A stretch of DNA of 46,123 nucleotides from Planctomycetaceae bacterium (GCA_002685335.1 NYWY01000036.1:1-46123); one strand, 5' to 3'. Positions 35,001-43,914 are shown, counted from the first letter of the stretch. Notes: generated by a model not told the origin, from the letters alone. Made by a program: numbers and translations.

Positions 35001-37171
35001 CAACGGCTCCAGAAGGAGTTCTGCTGCATCACCTGGGGAACCTGGTCACTGTCGATCTTGATCGAATCATCGCTTCGTCGATCGATTCGGTACCCGCTCT
35101 GCTTCAGGAACGTCGCGAATCCCCGGATCGCTTCGACCTGGGCCGCGGTCAGTGCCGCACCTTCCTTGAGTCCTTCGATCGCGACTGCGTTGGAGAGGTA
35201 GCGATCCCGGGTTTCCGCGTCGAGTTGCAGACCCGCGCGGATGACCTGCGGATCGGCTTTCTCACGCCCCGTGACGCGAATGGATCGGGACCAGGACTGC
35301 ACGCCCTGTCGAGTGAGGGTAAGGCGGTGCGGGCCGGGCCGGGCATCGATCACGCTCGGCGTGGAGCCGACCACGAATCCGTCCAGAGCCACCTCCGCCC
35401 CGCCGGCGAGAACCGGAAGACTGGTGTTCCCCACCACCCAGCGATCCTGCTCATCCTGCACGATCTCGGGAACCACCAGTCCGTCGAGGACCGCTTCGAC
35501 CCGCACGTAGCCGACCGCCGCGGGCGCGGCCGCATCTCCACGGCGTCGCGCGATTTCCGGGGCGTCCGCCGCGAGGGCCGTCGCGATGGTGGATCCCACC
35601 GCGGTCGCCGCCTGCTGTTCCAGATCGCGATTCACCGAGGTCGCCACTCCGCGGTTGTCCGACGCCTCCATCGATGACGCCACGCCATTGAACGGCCCGC
35701 CCGCGATCGACGCGGCATCGGTGGCCGCGACCAGGCGCCAGGATCCTCGGATCGAGCGGGAGATTCGACGGTATTTCCGACCGCCCACCACCGTGTCCGA
35801 GGAGTCGTCCCCGGCGGATGCGACACCGGTGACCAGCAGCCAGTCGGCGCCGACGGCCTCCGCCAGTCGAACCAAAGACGCGTCATCGTCCGGCTCGCCC
35901 GGTCCCGAACTCCGAGCGGCCAGTACCTCGCCGGGATTCACCACGCGGACCCCGGTGCCGGCGACGGCGCCCCCGACCTCGATCTCGATCGCCGCAAGCA
36001 TCTCTGGAGAAACCGCTCCGGCGGTGCTTTCAGCCACCACCGCGACCGGACCGAGTGCGGCGAGCACCGAACGCGGATCCGACGAGAGCACGGTGCTCCC
36101 GCCATCGGACCCCGCTGCGGACCCGGGCGTCGCCAGAACATCCGAGGCACCAGAGGCTGGAGCCTGGAAGTCGTCGGGCAGCCAGACCTTCGGCACCGGG
36201 CGGAGGACCGCACCGGCTCCGATGGCACCCGTGATGATCCGACCCCGGGCGAGGCGAGGTTCGATTCGGGTCACTGCGATCGCACCGATATCACGTTCGT
36301 CGTAGCCGAGGTTCTCCCCGGTGTCCGGATCGATCAAGGCGGCACCCCGCTCGGAGGCGATCCAGCGCTGCCCGACTTCCAGGCAACCACCGTCACCGCG
36401 GTTGATGGTGACGGTTTCGCCATTGACCGCGAGAATGGTGGCCGGATAGGCCACGTCGAGCAGGCGACAGGCCAGTTGCGAGGCGAAGTCGCTGGAGAGG
36501 GATTCGATCAGGGCCGTGGTGGGATCGCCGCCGGTCGGGCGGGCCCGGACGTCTTCGTCGGCGGTGTCGGTGGAATCCAGGGTGAGGGTCGCGGTCTCCC
36601 CCACCACGCCGGTGGTCGAATCAAGCACTTCGACCGTGACCGCGGCCCGGATGGTTCGCCGGGAGACCACGCGATCGATTCCTTCGAACCGGCGCTTCCG
36701 CACGATGTTCTCGAAGTCGATGATTCTCGGCACCGCCAGCCAGCGGACTCCTGCGACCTTCATCGATTGGGCCGCCGCCGGGTCCCGGGCATCGACGAAG
36801 CCGCTGGCCGCGAACGCCTGTTCGCCCAGAACCGTGCCAAGCCGCGAGCGGGCGACGAGCGTGAATTTCCGCGTTGCCGCGAGGGCCGCACCGAGGCGGT
36901 CCTCCAGCAGGGCGTCAAAGCGAGCGAGGGACTCTGCGTTCTGATTCGCGGCGGCCGCGGCGGCCACCGCGGGTGCCACCTCCACGGGAGTCACCGCGAT
37001 GGAGTCCGGCCTGGACCCCGACTGCCGGCCCAGTCCTCGATCGGAGGCGGACGGAGACTGGGCCTCGCTCGTGCCCAGCGGCATCATGGTGGTCAGCACC
37101 AGCATCGCCAGAAGCAGGATTCCGTGGCCGAATCGGTCGGATCTTCTGCGCTCAAGGACGGCTCGTCGCAT
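34997..37171 (-). CDS. Secreted CsgG-like protein with two CsgG-type regions and a PEGA-like domain
   Basis: 724 aa from the ATG at 37171 (AAAGGG upstream). Signal peptide residues 1-37 (cleavage after TSEA). Region 58-245 follows the CsgG/LpoB-type nucleotide-fold pattern (FDALLEDRLGAALAATRKF, LVARSRLGTVLGEQAFAASG, AGVRWLAVPRI). A second similar stretch is at about 375-545 (EIEVGGAVAGTGVRVVNPGEVLAA, AEAVGADWLLVTGV). A PEGA-type surface domain lies at about 585-635 (VALDGFVVGSTP...ARPGPHRLTLTRQG). First gene of the lpoB cluster; its stop overlaps the next start. Probably periplasmic or outer-membrane associated. A TTGACT-17-CACGAT at 37208-37236 may be the promoter. Confidence 0.8.
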   Translation of the reverse strand: MRRAVLERRRSDRFGHGILLLAMLVLTTMMPLGTSEAQSPSASDRGLGRQSGSRPDSIAVTPVEVAPAVAAAAAANQNAESLARFDALLEDRLGAALAATRKFTLVARSRLGTVLGEQAFAASGFVDARDPAAAQSMKVAGVRWLAVPRIIDFENIVRKRRFEGIDRVVSRRTIRAAVTVEVLDSTTGVVGETATLTLDSTDTADEDVRARPTGGDPTTALIESLSSDFASQLACRLLDVAYPATILAVNGETVTINRGDGGCLEVGQRWIASERGAALIDPDTGENLGYDERDIGAIAVTRIEPRLARGRIITGAIGAGAVLRPVPKVWLPDDFQAPASGASDVLATPGSAAGSDGGSTVLSSDPRSVLAALGPVAVVAESTAGAVSPEMLAAIEIEVGGAVAGTGVRVVNPGEVLAARSSGPGEPDDDASLVRLAEAVGADWLLVTGVASAGDDSSDTVVGGRKYRRISRSIRGSWRLVAATDAASIAGGPFNGVASSMEASDNRGVATSVNRDLEQQAATAVGSTIATALAADAPEIARRRGDAAAPAAVGYVRVEAVLDGLVVPEIVQDEQDRWVVGNTSLPVLAGGAEVALDGFVVGSTPSVIDARPGPHRLTLTRQGVQSWSRSIRVTGREKADPQVIRAGLQLDAETRDRYLSNAVAIEGLKEGAALTAAQVEAIRGFATFLKQSGYRIDRRSDDSIKIDSDQVPQVMQQNSFWSRW

Positions 37172-37207
37172 GTTGTTCCCTTTCGAGGGTGTGGTTTCCG
37201 CGGCCGC

Positions 37208-37236
37208 ATCGTGGGTCGGAAGATCCCCGGAGTCAA
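37208..37236 (-). promoter_or_regulatory. Candidate promoter of the lpoB cluster
   Basis: On the minus strand TTGACT (37236-37231), 17 bases, then CACGAT (37213-37208), ending 36 bases before the CsgG-like ATG. The -35 is good (5/6), the -10 poor (3/6). Confidence 0.3.
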
Positions 37237-37293
37237 CGCCCGCCTGATACATGGTGGGCGCGACAGTCCGTCCGGGTCAAGCCCGGCCACCGG

Positions 37294-37299
37294 TATACT
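37294..37299 (+). promoter_or_regulatory. Candidate -10 element for ffh
   Basis: TATACT (5/6) about 70 bases before the ffh ATG. No -35 is visible, but an inverted repeat ccggg-tcaag-cccgg (37272-37286) lies where the -35 would be. Confidence 0.3.
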
Positions 37300-37370
37300 C
37301 CGTCCTTTCACGACACCCCAGGGTCCGGCCGTCTCGAATCGGCCTGATCACGATCCGCCCCGAACGACCC

Positions 37371-38855
37371 ATGCTCGACGCACTCTCCGATCGTTTCAAT
37401 TCCGCCTTCCGATCCCTGTCCGGCCGGGGCAAGATCTCCGAAACGAATGTTCGGGAGTCGATGAACGAGGTGAAAACCGCCTTGTTGGACGCCGACGTCC
37501 ACTACGACGTGGTCAAGAAATTCTGCGAGGACGTCACCCGGGACGCGCTGGGCGAACAGGTGCTGGAGAGTCTCAAGCCCGGTCAGCAGATGATCGAGAT
37601 CGTTCACCGACGGCTGGTGGAACTCATGGGTCCGGTCGACAGCCATCTGATGCTGGTGGAACCCGGTCCCACGGTGGTCATGCTGTGCGGTCTCCAGGGC
37701 AGCGGCAAGACCACCACCTGCGGCAAGCTGGCCGCCCTGCTCAAGAAGCGAGGCAAGCGGGTGCTGGTGGTCGCCGCCGACCTCCAGCGTCCGGCCGCGG
37801 TCGAACAGCTGCGGCTGGTGGTGGAAGGCGTCGAATCCCAGGCCCCCGGGGAGGGCGTGGTGGCCTTCCACGGTGAACCCGAGAAATGCGCCGAGTACGG
37901 CAAGGCGGTCGGGGCCGCGGTCGGGGTGTGCCGACGTGGAGTGCAGCGCGGCCGAACCGAGAAGTACGACGTGGTGATCCTCGACACCGCGGGTCGCCTT
38001 CACGTCGACGACAGCCTGATGAAGGAGTTGGAGTCGGTGAACACCGCACTCACGCCGCATCAGATCCTCCTGGTGGTCGATGCCATGACCGGCCAGGACG
38101 CGGTGAACAGCGCCAAGGCCTTCCACGGCCGACTCGCGGTCGACGGCGTGATCCTGACCAAGTTCGATTCCGACACCCGCGGCGGCGCGGCCCTCTCCGT
38201 GCGTCAGGTCACCGGAGCGCCGATCAAGTTCATCGGCGTGGGCGAGAAGTTCGATGCCCTCGAGGAATTCCATCCGGAGCGGATCGCGGGACGGATTCTC
38301 GGCATGGGCGACGTGGTCAGCCTGGTGGAGAAGGCCCGGGACGAAGTGGACGAGGCGGAAGCCGAGGCCATGGCCGACAAGCTCGCCAAGGGCCGTCTCT
38401 CGATGGACGACTTCCTGAAGCAGATGCGGACGATTCGGAAGCTGGGGCCGATGAAGCAGATCCTCGGCATGCTGCCGGGCGTCGGCTCCGCGATGAAGGA
38501 CGTCGAAATCGACGAGAAGCAGCTGGATCGGCTGGAGGGCATCGTCCATTCGATGACCGCGGCCGAGCGTGAGGAGATCAAACTCCTGGACAAGAGTCGA
38601 GGTCGGCGGATCGCCAAGGGCAGCGGCTCCCAGCCGAGCGAGGTCAATCGCCTGGTGAAGCAGTTCGAATCGGTTCAGAAGATGACCCAGCAGATGGCCG
38701 GCATGGGAATGAAGGGACGGATGGCCGCCGCCCGGGAGATGGGCCGGGCCGGGGGCATGGGTGGCGCCGGAGGGATTCCCGGCCTCGGAAGCCGAGGCTC
38801 GACTCGGACCCAGAGCGTGAAATCAGGCTACAAGCAGCGAAAGAAGCGACGCTGA
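37371..38855 (+). CDS. ffh: Signal recognition particle protein Ffh
   Basis: 494 aa. N domain (about 1-95), GTPase G domain with GLQGSGKTTTCGKLA (P-loop), DLQRPAAVEQL, ILDTAGRLHVDD, TKFDSDTRGGAALS and GVGEKFDALEEFHP, then a Met-rich M domain (about 320-494; MKQILGMLPG, SRGRRIAKGSGS, KMTQQMAGMGMKG). It binds signal peptides and 4.5S RNA at the ribosome and docks on FtsY to deliver inner-membrane proteins. The ATG at 37371 (MLDALSDRF) matches the family start. A Gly/Met-rich tail ends the protein. It is monocistronic between a divergent and a convergent gene; I see no SRP RNA gene nearby. Confidence 0.98.
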   Translation: MLDALSDRFNSAFRSLSGRGKISETNVRESMNEVKTALLDADVHYDVVKKFCEDVTRDALGEQVLESLKPGQQMIEIVHRRLVELMGPVDSHLMLVEPGPTVVMLCGLQGSGKTTTCGKLAALLKKRGKRVLVVAADLQRPAAVEQLRLVVEGVESQAPGEGVVAFHGEPEKCAEYGKAVGAAVGVCRRGVQRGRTEKYDVVILDTAGRLHVDDSLMKELESVNTALTPHQILLVVDAMTGQDAVNSAKAFHGRLAVDGVILTKFDSDTRGGAALSVRQVTGAPIKFIGVGEKFDALEEFHPERIAGRILGMGDVVSLVEKARDEVDEAEAEAMADKLAKGRLSMDDFLKQMRTIRKLGPMKQILGMLPGVGSAMKDVEIDEKQLDRLEGIVHSMTAAEREEIKLLDKSRGRRIAKGSGSQPSEVNRLVKQFESVQKMTQQMAGMGMKGRMAAAREMGRAGGMGGAGGIPGLGSRGSTRTQSVKSGYKQRKKRR

Positions 38856-38868
38856 CCCCACCCGGTTC

Positions 38869-40356
38869 TCAACCCCCGGGGAGTGGATCGCGGGCTCGGC
38901 CGTCGGCCCAGGCCCGAATGCGTGGCATGAGAAGTTCGCGAAGCGCGATCTTCACGCAGGCCGCCACCGGCACCGCAAGCAACATTCCGTAGAGCCCGGC
39001 CAGGGTTCCGCCCGCGAGCACCGCGACCACGATCGCGACTGGATTGAGATCCGTCGCCTTGCCCTGGATGAACGGAGTCAGCACCCAGTCGTCCATGGAC
39101 TGGCCGATCATGTAGACGAGGGTGGGCCAGAGCAACAGGCCCCACCACGCGTATCGATCCGCTTCCGGCAGCGAGACCTGATCCACCACCAGGAGCCCGA
39201 TCGCGATGGGCACCCCGATCACCGAGAGGTACGGGACCGCACAGAAGACCCCCACCAGCAGGCCGAGGGCGAGCGAGTAGGGAACGCCGACGATCAACCA
39301 GCCGATGGCGAAGATGGCGCCCAGAATCGAGCTGATGACCAGCCGACCCCGAACGAAACCGGAGACGGCGCGGTCCATCTCCCCCACGAGATGGAAGACC
39401 GTTTCCTCGTGTTCCCGCGGAACCAGTCCACGGGCGAACTCCAGCACCCGGGGATAGGCGGTGGCGAAGAAGAAGAAGTAGAACGGCACCAGGAAGACCA
39501 CCAGTCCGAGTTCGACCACGCCGAGGGCGATTCCCCAGAGTCGCCGGGCTCCCGCTCCGACCAGGTCGAAGGCGGACGTGCCGAAGGCCCAGGGCTTTCG
39601 AGGTTCCCCGGTGGAGGCGGCATCGGACGAGCCGTTTCCGAGGAATCCCAGCGGATCTCCCTGAGCGGCGAGCTGTCGAGCCACTTCGGCCTCGACCATC
39701 GCCTGCAACGCCCGCTCCTGGGGCGCCGAAATCGGATCCTCCGCGGGCGCAGCGTCCGCGGCGGTCTGGGATACGGATTCGACTGTCGGGGTGGACTGGG
39801 GATCGGCGGCCGGATTCCCGGGCACGGGCTCGGCGGCCGATGCGGGATCTTCGGTCGGCTTGTCGTCACCGAAGACTCGGGCCGACCAGGGGAGGGCCTC
39901 TTCGATCCAGTCCTTGCCCCGTTGGACGTCGGCCCGGGCGTTCTCCGGCAACATCGCGATCGCTTTGTCCAATCCGTCCGCGTAGCGGCCGGTGGCCGCG
40001 TTCCGCACGAACGAGGCGGTCTGCCCCACCACCACCACGCCCACCGGAACCGCGACCAGGATCACCCCGGTCATGAACAGCCCGAGAATCAACGAGACCG
40101 CCGCGGTCCGTTGCCATTTCAGCTTTCGTTGCAGAACGCTGATCACCGGTTCGAAGAGATAGGCCAGTCCCAGGGCGACCAGAAGCGGCACCGTGATCGC
40201 GCTCATTCGGTAGCCGAGCCAGACCACGGTCAGGGCGAGCACGATGACCAGGATGTCCCGGACGGACTGGATCCGCCAGAAATGCATCCGGGCCAGATCT
40301 TCGTGCGGCGGTTCGGCGTCCGGATCGGGGCGGGATTTCGGATGGTCTTGGTTCAC
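38869..40356 (-). CDS. AI-2E (PerM/YdiK) family transporter with long hydrophilic insertion
   Basis: 495 aa from GTG at 40356. Eight-TM pattern of the AI-2E exporter family: N-terminal hairpin (about 33-110), then the conserved C-terminal part with LVVFLVPFYFFFFATAYP, VSGFVRGRLVISSILGAIF, GVFCAVPYLSVIGVP and LNPVAIVVAVLAGGTLAGL. Between TM3 and the membrane return, residues about 160-255 are Pro/Ala/Asp/Glu-rich and probably disordered. The family exports small molecules or acts as Na+/H+ antiporters; the substrate cannot be told. It starts 9 bases after the Minf_1886-family stop. Confidence 0.9.
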   Translation of the reverse strand: MNQDHPKSRPDPDAEPPHEDLARMHFWRIQSVRDILVIVLALTVVWLGYRMSAITVPLLVALGLAYLFEPVISVLQRKLKWQRTAAVSLILGLFMTGVILVAVPVGVVVVGQTASFVRNAATGRYADGLDKAIAMLPENARADVQRGKDWIEEALPWSARVFGDDKPTEDPASAAEPVPGNPAADPQSTPTVESVSQTAADAAPAEDPISAPQERALQAMVEAEVARQLAAQGDPLGFLGNGSSDAASTGEPRKPWAFGTSAFDLVGAGARRLWGIALGVVELGLVVFLVPFYFFFFATAYPRVLEFARGLVPREHEETVFHLVGEMDRAVSGFVRGRLVISSILGAIFAIGWLIVGVPYSLALGLLVGVFCAVPYLSVIGVPIAIGLLVVDQVSLPEADRYAWWGLLLWPTLVYMIGQSMDDWVLTPFIQGKATDLNPVAIVVAVLAGGTLAGLYGMLLAVPVAACVKIALRELLMPRIRAWADGRARDPLPGG

Positions 40357-40365
40357 GTCGAGAGA

Positions 40366-40830
40366 CTACCCGCGGACCCGTTCTTCATCGCGGAATTCGC
40401 GGAGCACGTCCTCGACCGCCTCGTCGCAGAAGGCCACGTCGAAATCGAACACCCCGAAGAAGTCCTCGAGCCGGTCACGATCGGTGCGGCTCATGGTGCC
40501 TTGCTGGATCATCGCGTAGACGATTCGGCCGAAATCGTCGCTGCGGGTGATGTTCCAATTGCTCAAGACCGGGTGGGCGAGCAGGCCGAAACGACGGATG
40601 GCATGATCACGCAGGCCGAGGCTCAGCTGCCGTCCATCGACGTGCCGATCCTGCTGCTCGTCCAGATCGACCATCGGTCCGTGCAGCGAATGCACGGTGT
40701 GGTCAAGTCCTTCCCGGACGAAGTCGAAGGCCTCGACCGGATAGGCGCTCCCCCAGTCGGCGGCGGGGCCTCCCGTCGCGGAGGACGGGTCTTCGGAGGG
40801 TTCCTGGCCTGGGGTGCTCGAATCACTCAT
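40366..40830 (-). CDS. Minf_1886-family protein of unknown function
   Basis: 154 aa. After an acidic, disordered N-terminus of about 30 residues, the sequence follows the Minf_1886 family pattern: YPVEAFDFVREGLDHTVHSL, LSLGLRDHAIRRFGLLAHPV, DDFGRIVYAMIQQGTMSRTD and LEDFFGVFDFDVAF. This family is conserved in Planctomycetes and Verrucomicrobia, small and cytoplasmic, and has no known role. It is 9 bases downstream of the glycosylase gene, in the same run. Confidence 0.85.
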   Translation of the reverse strand: MSDSSTPGQEPSEDPSSATGGPAADWGSAYPVEAFDFVREGLDHTVHSLHGPMVDLDEQQDRHVDGRQLSLGLRDHAIRRFGLLAHPVLSNWNITRSDDFGRIVYAMIQQGTMSRTDRDRLEDFFGVFDFDVAFCDEAVEDVLREFRDEERVRG

Positions 40831-40839
40831 ACCGCGATC

Positions 40840-41475
40840 CTACCCCGACCGGCCGGGGTCGAGGTCGAGAACCGCGTCCCGCCGTGGTCGGACCGACCAC
40901 CAGAACGGATCGCCGGCAAGAAAACGCCACGGCCGGGCGGCCCATTCACCGGCGCGATCGATACCGACCCGGGGGGCGGCGACCACCTCGGCGGGTGGAA
41001 ACGCGGTGCCGGCCTCCAGTGACATCGGCCCGGATCCGAAGCGAATCCGATCGAGGTCCCGTCCGATCGCGAGGGCCTTGCACAAGCGACCCGGACCGCG
41101 AGCCAGATCCCGGTCCACGATGCCCGGACGGTCCTCCCGCATGGCCTCGATTCCGGACTCCGGCCGGATGGATCGAAGCAGGACCGCCTCCCCGGATCCC
41201 GACCGTCCGGAGACCACGTTCACGCAGTCGTGGATGCCGTAGATTCGATAGACGTAGGCATGGCCACCCTCGAGATACATCGATTCGGTTCGCGGCGTTC
41301 GACGGCCGCCGCTGGTATGGCTCGCCAGATCGGCGCCCCCGGGATAGGCCTCGGTCTCCACGATGGTGCCGACCCGTCGGACGCCGGCCTCGTCGACCCG
41401 GACCAGACGAACCCCGAGCAGCGCCGGCGCCAGTTCGAGGGCGGGCCGAGACAGGTCCGGCAGCGTGGGAATCAA
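40840..41475 (-). CDS. mpg: DNA-3-methyladenine glycosylase (AAG/MPG type)
   Basis: 211 aa. The AAG fold is seen in LAPALLGVRLVR, catalytic Glu in GTIVETEAYPGGADLASH, YLEGGHAYVYRIYGIHDCVN, AVLLRSIRPESGIEAM and LARGPGRLCKALAIG. It removes alkylated adenine and hypoxanthine to start base-excision repair. The start is an unusual TTG at 41475 that overlaps the amidohydrolase TGA (TTGA) and has GAGGA at 6-base spacing, which decides the start. It is coupled to the upstream amidohydrolase. Confidence 0.93.
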   Translation of the reverse strand: MIPTLPDLSRPALELAPALLGVRLVRVDEAGVRRVGTIVETEAYPGGADLASHTSGGRRTPRTESMYLEGGHAYVYRIYGIHDCVNVVSGRSGSGEAVLLRSIRPESGIEAMREDRPGIVDRDLARGPGRLCKALAIGRDLDRIRFGSGPMSLEAGTAFPPAEVVAAPRVGIDRAGEWAARPWRFLAGDPFWWSVRPRRDAVLDLDPGRSG

Positions 41476-42845
41476 CCGAGTTCCTCGAATCCCGGCGGGG
41501 TGATCCAGATCGGATCCCCGGTTTCCGATCCCAACGCCTCCCCCAGCATCGAGGAGCTCGACACGTCCGTCTGCGAATCAAACGGGAGTCCGATCAGCCC
41601 CGCCGCTCCGCCGCGGGAGAGCCGGAAGGAATCCGCCCGCAGGCCGAGAGCCTTCGCTCCGGCGGTGGTGGCCATGCCCAACACGGTGGTCAGCTCCGCA
41701 CCGTCCCGCAGAAGCAGTCGGACATCATCGAGGGGCGAGAGCCGCGTGGGCGTGTCCAGACAGGGCATGCCGTCGGTTCCCAGGGCGACCGGCACCCCGG
41801 CGGCCAGCAGTCTTCGCCACGGATGGCCCTCCCGCCCCGGCCTCGGATGCCCGAGAAAGCGAGACGCTCGCGGACAGAAGGCGACGCTCGCCCCCAGGTC
41901 ACGCAACGCGGTCGCCCGCCGCTGGAACACGACGTCGTCGACCTCGGGGTCATCCCGTTCATCGGGTTCCGTCGGGTAGTTCAGATGCGCCACGAGCCAG
42001 GGCACCACCGGGCGGATGCGGGTGAGCAGATCGATCGGATGGGGCCCGATCTCACCGGGTGGCACGCCGAGCGCTTCCCGCGGGTCGCCGTCGCCGAGGC
42101 TTCCGACTCGACGCAGGAGATCGACGAAGGGGCCACAGGCGTTCCGGGTGAACGCCGCCTCCTCGGGGGTCTCCGCCAGGTGGGTGGTCACTGGAAGCCC
42201 GGTGCGGGCGGCTCGTTCGTAGACCTCCACGCCGCAGGAATACGGGGCGTGGGGCGAGATGCCGACGCGAAAACCGGGACGTTCAAGGCCTCGAAGGTCG
42301 GGATCCCCGGCGATTCGATCGACCGCCGCCGTCCCCGCCGACAGGCGTTGCCCGATCCCGAACACCTCGACGAACGAGGTTCCGCCCAATCGGCCGGCGG
42401 CCAGGGCTCGGGTCGCGTCAAGCCCGAACGCCCCGGCGATGTCTCCCACCGCGACCACGCCGCCGATGAGGGAGGCCGTGATGCCCGCCCCGACCGCGGC
42501 CGTGGTCGATTCGGGATCCGACGGCCGCCGGCATCGAACCTCGTCCAACCAGGATTCGAAACCGGATTCGATCGAAATCGGGCCGACCTCGGTGAGATCG
42601 AGGTGCACGTGGGCGTTCACGAGGGCCGGGATCACCACCATGGAGCCGAGATCAGTGATCTCGAGATCGGATTCGCCGACGTCCGCCGGGCTTCCGACCG
42701 CCAGCAACCGCCCACCCTCGACCAGCAGATGGGCGGGCTGGATCACCCCGTCCGCATCGGCAGCGGCGGTGGCTCGCAGCAGACGTCGCCCCGAATCGGG
42801 GCCGGAAACGGGCGAGAGAGGAATCGGCGGTTCAAGCGAGGGCAT
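41472..42845 (-). CDS. Amidohydrolase-superfamily deaminase (ATZ/TRZ or cytosine-deaminase-like)
   Basis: 457 aa from the ATG at 42845. The metal site is complete: NAHVHLDLTE (His79, His81), THLAET (His with the adjacent catalytic Glu), LVAHLNY (His) and LGTDGMP (Asp). The pattern matches the ATZ/TRZ branch, which includes S-adenosylhomocysteine/methylthioadenosine deaminases, guanine deaminase-like and aminofutalosine deaminase enzymes. Aminofutalosine deaminase of the menaquinone pathway is one option; no other mqn genes are seen here. It converges on nothing and is divergent from the OmpA-like gene at 42980. No clear ribosome site precedes the ATG. Confidence 0.88.
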   Translation of the reverse strand: MPSLEPPIPLSPVSGPDSGRRLLRATAAADADGVIQPAHLLVEGGRLLAVGSPADVGESDLEITDLGSMVVIPALVNAHVHLDLTEVGPISIESGFESWLDEVRCRRPSDPESTTAAVGAGITASLIGGVVAVGDIAGAFGLDATRALAAGRLGGTSFVEVFGIGQRLSAGTAAVDRIAGDPDLRGLERPGFRVGISPHAPYSCGVEVYERAARTGLPVTTHLAETPEEAAFTRNACGPFVDLLRRVGSLGDGDPREALGVPPGEIGPHPIDLLTRIRPVVPWLVAHLNYPTEPDERDDPEVDDVVFQRRATALRDLGASVAFCPRASRFLGHPRPGREGHPWRRLLAAGVPVALGTDGMPCLDTPTRLSPLDDVRLLLRDGAELTTVLGMATTAGAKALGLRADSFRLSRGGAAGLIGLPFDSQTDVSSSSMLGEALGSETGDPIWITPPGFEELG

Positions 42846-42898
42846 GGGTTCGGTCGATGGGTTCCAGACGTGGTGCCTCGCCGTCGGCGGGCTCTCCG

Positions 42899-42904
42899 TA
42901 CACT
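42899..42904 (+). promoter_or_regulatory. Candidate -10 element for the OmpA-like gene at 42980
   Basis: TACACT in the context cgTACACTctc. An almost identical context (ggTACACTctc) lies upstream of the other OmpA-like gene on the minus strand near 25410. No -35 is clear. Confidence 0.25.
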
Positions 42905-42979
42905 CTCGCACACTGACGCATCGCGCGCCGCGATGCCCTTGCCTGCCCACCGATTCCAGGGCCCATTCGGGAACCACCC

Positions 42980-43819
42980 ATGCGCCGAGCCATTCTCCTT
43001 CTCGCCCCTGTCGCCATCGCCACCGCCGGTTGCGTGCCGCAGGAGAAGTACGACGATCTCCTGACCGCCTACCGGGCGAAGGAGCAGCAGAGCATCAAGG
43101 CCCGCCAGGACGCGGAGCGGATGCGTGCCAACGAAGCATCGCTCCAACGTCAGATGCAGGACTACGTCACCAAACTGGAGCAGGCCGAACTGCAGATCGG
43201 CGGCCAGAACGACCAGATCTCCGGACTCAAGACCCAGTTCGAGGGACTCCTCGGTCAGGTTCAGGCCCTCGATTTCGGCCCCATGAATCCGGAGCTCAAC
43301 GAGAAGCTTCTTCGTCTTGCCAGCGAGAATCCTGACCTTCTGGCCTACGATGAAGCCACCGGAACCCTGCAATTCGCCAGCGACGTGACCTTCGCGATGG
43401 GATCCGTGGATCTGAGCCCGGATGCCGCCACCGCGGTGAAGGCCTTGTCGAACATCCTGGAAGACGGCGATGGACTGGCGTTCGAGATCCAGGTCATCGG
43501 GCACACCGACAACGTCCGCCTCCGTTCCGGGTCGATCTACCGCTCCAACGTTCAGCTCTCCGCCCAGCGTGCGATTTCGGTTCGCGACGCCATGGTGAAG
43601 GACGGCGTCTCTGCCGATCGGATCCTGATCGGCGGCTTCGGAGAATTCCGACCCGTGGTCGAGAATGGGACGCGAGGGGCGGCCGGAAACCGTCGCGTGG
43701 AGATCCGTCTGACCTCCATGCCCGAGACGGCGATGCCGGAGTCGCAGCCGGAGGTCGTCGAGTTCGTTCCCGAAGCGCCCGCGGCCAGTGAACCTGACTA
43801 CAGCGAGTCGATGAAGTGA
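42980..43819 (+). CDS. OmpA-family lipoprotein with coiled coil
   Basis: 279 aa. Signal peptide with lipobox-like ATAGC (Cys18), a coiled coil (about 25-95; AKEQQSIKARQDAERMRANE and repeats of Gln/Leu), then an OmpA-C domain (about 130-248: VTFAMGSVDLSP, IQVIGHTDNV, ILIGGFGEFRPV, NRRVEIRLT). It should be an outer-membrane lipoprotein that grips peptidoglycan. A Glu/Pro-rich tail ends the protein. It is a paralogue in type, not sequence, of the lipoprotein at 24727. A strong terminator follows at 43880. Confidence 0.92.
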   Translation: MRRAILLLAPVAIATAGCVPQEKYDDLLTAYRAKEQQSIKARQDAERMRANEASLQRQMQDYVTKLEQAELQIGGQNDQISGLKTQFEGLLGQVQALDFGPMNPELNEKLLRLASENPDLLAYDEATGTLQFASDVTFAMGSVDLSPDAATAVKALSNILEDGDGLAFEIQVIGHTDNVRLRSGSIYRSNVQLSAQRAISVRDAMVKDGVSADRILIGGFGEFRPVVENGTRGAAGNRRVEIRLTSMPETAMPESQPEVVEFVPEAPAASEPDYSESMK

Positions 43820-43879
43820 TCGATCACCGGTTCCGACCCCCGATGGTTTGAACCCACCCGCCGCCAAAACCACACCGAG

Positions 43880-43914
43880 AGCGATCGAATTCGATCGCTT
43901 TTGGTTTTTTTTGC
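43880..43914 (+). terminator. Intrinsic terminator after the OmpA-like gene
   Basis: Palindrome agcgatcgaattcgatcgct (43880-43899), an 8-bp stem with loop aatt, followed by tttggtttttttt. The 277-base gap 43820-44096 holds this and no gene; a TAGGAT near 43975 is a weak promoter candidate for the following gene. Confidence 0.9.

Noticed and set aside
37172..37370. An SRP RNA gene next to ffh
   Set aside because: The 199-base gap does not show the conserved tetraloop/asymmetric-loop region of SRP RNA; only promoter-like sequence is visible.
40840..40845. TAGGAT 6 bases before the Minf_1886-family ATG as a leaderless promoter
   Set aside because: Its TAG is the stop codon of the preceding gene, so the match is partly forced; the genes look like one operon.
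40884..43064. A 726-codon plus-strand frame across mpg and the amidohydrolase
   Set aside because: Both minus-strand genes carry full catalytic motifs; the plus frame is Arg/Pro-rich and has no family pattern.
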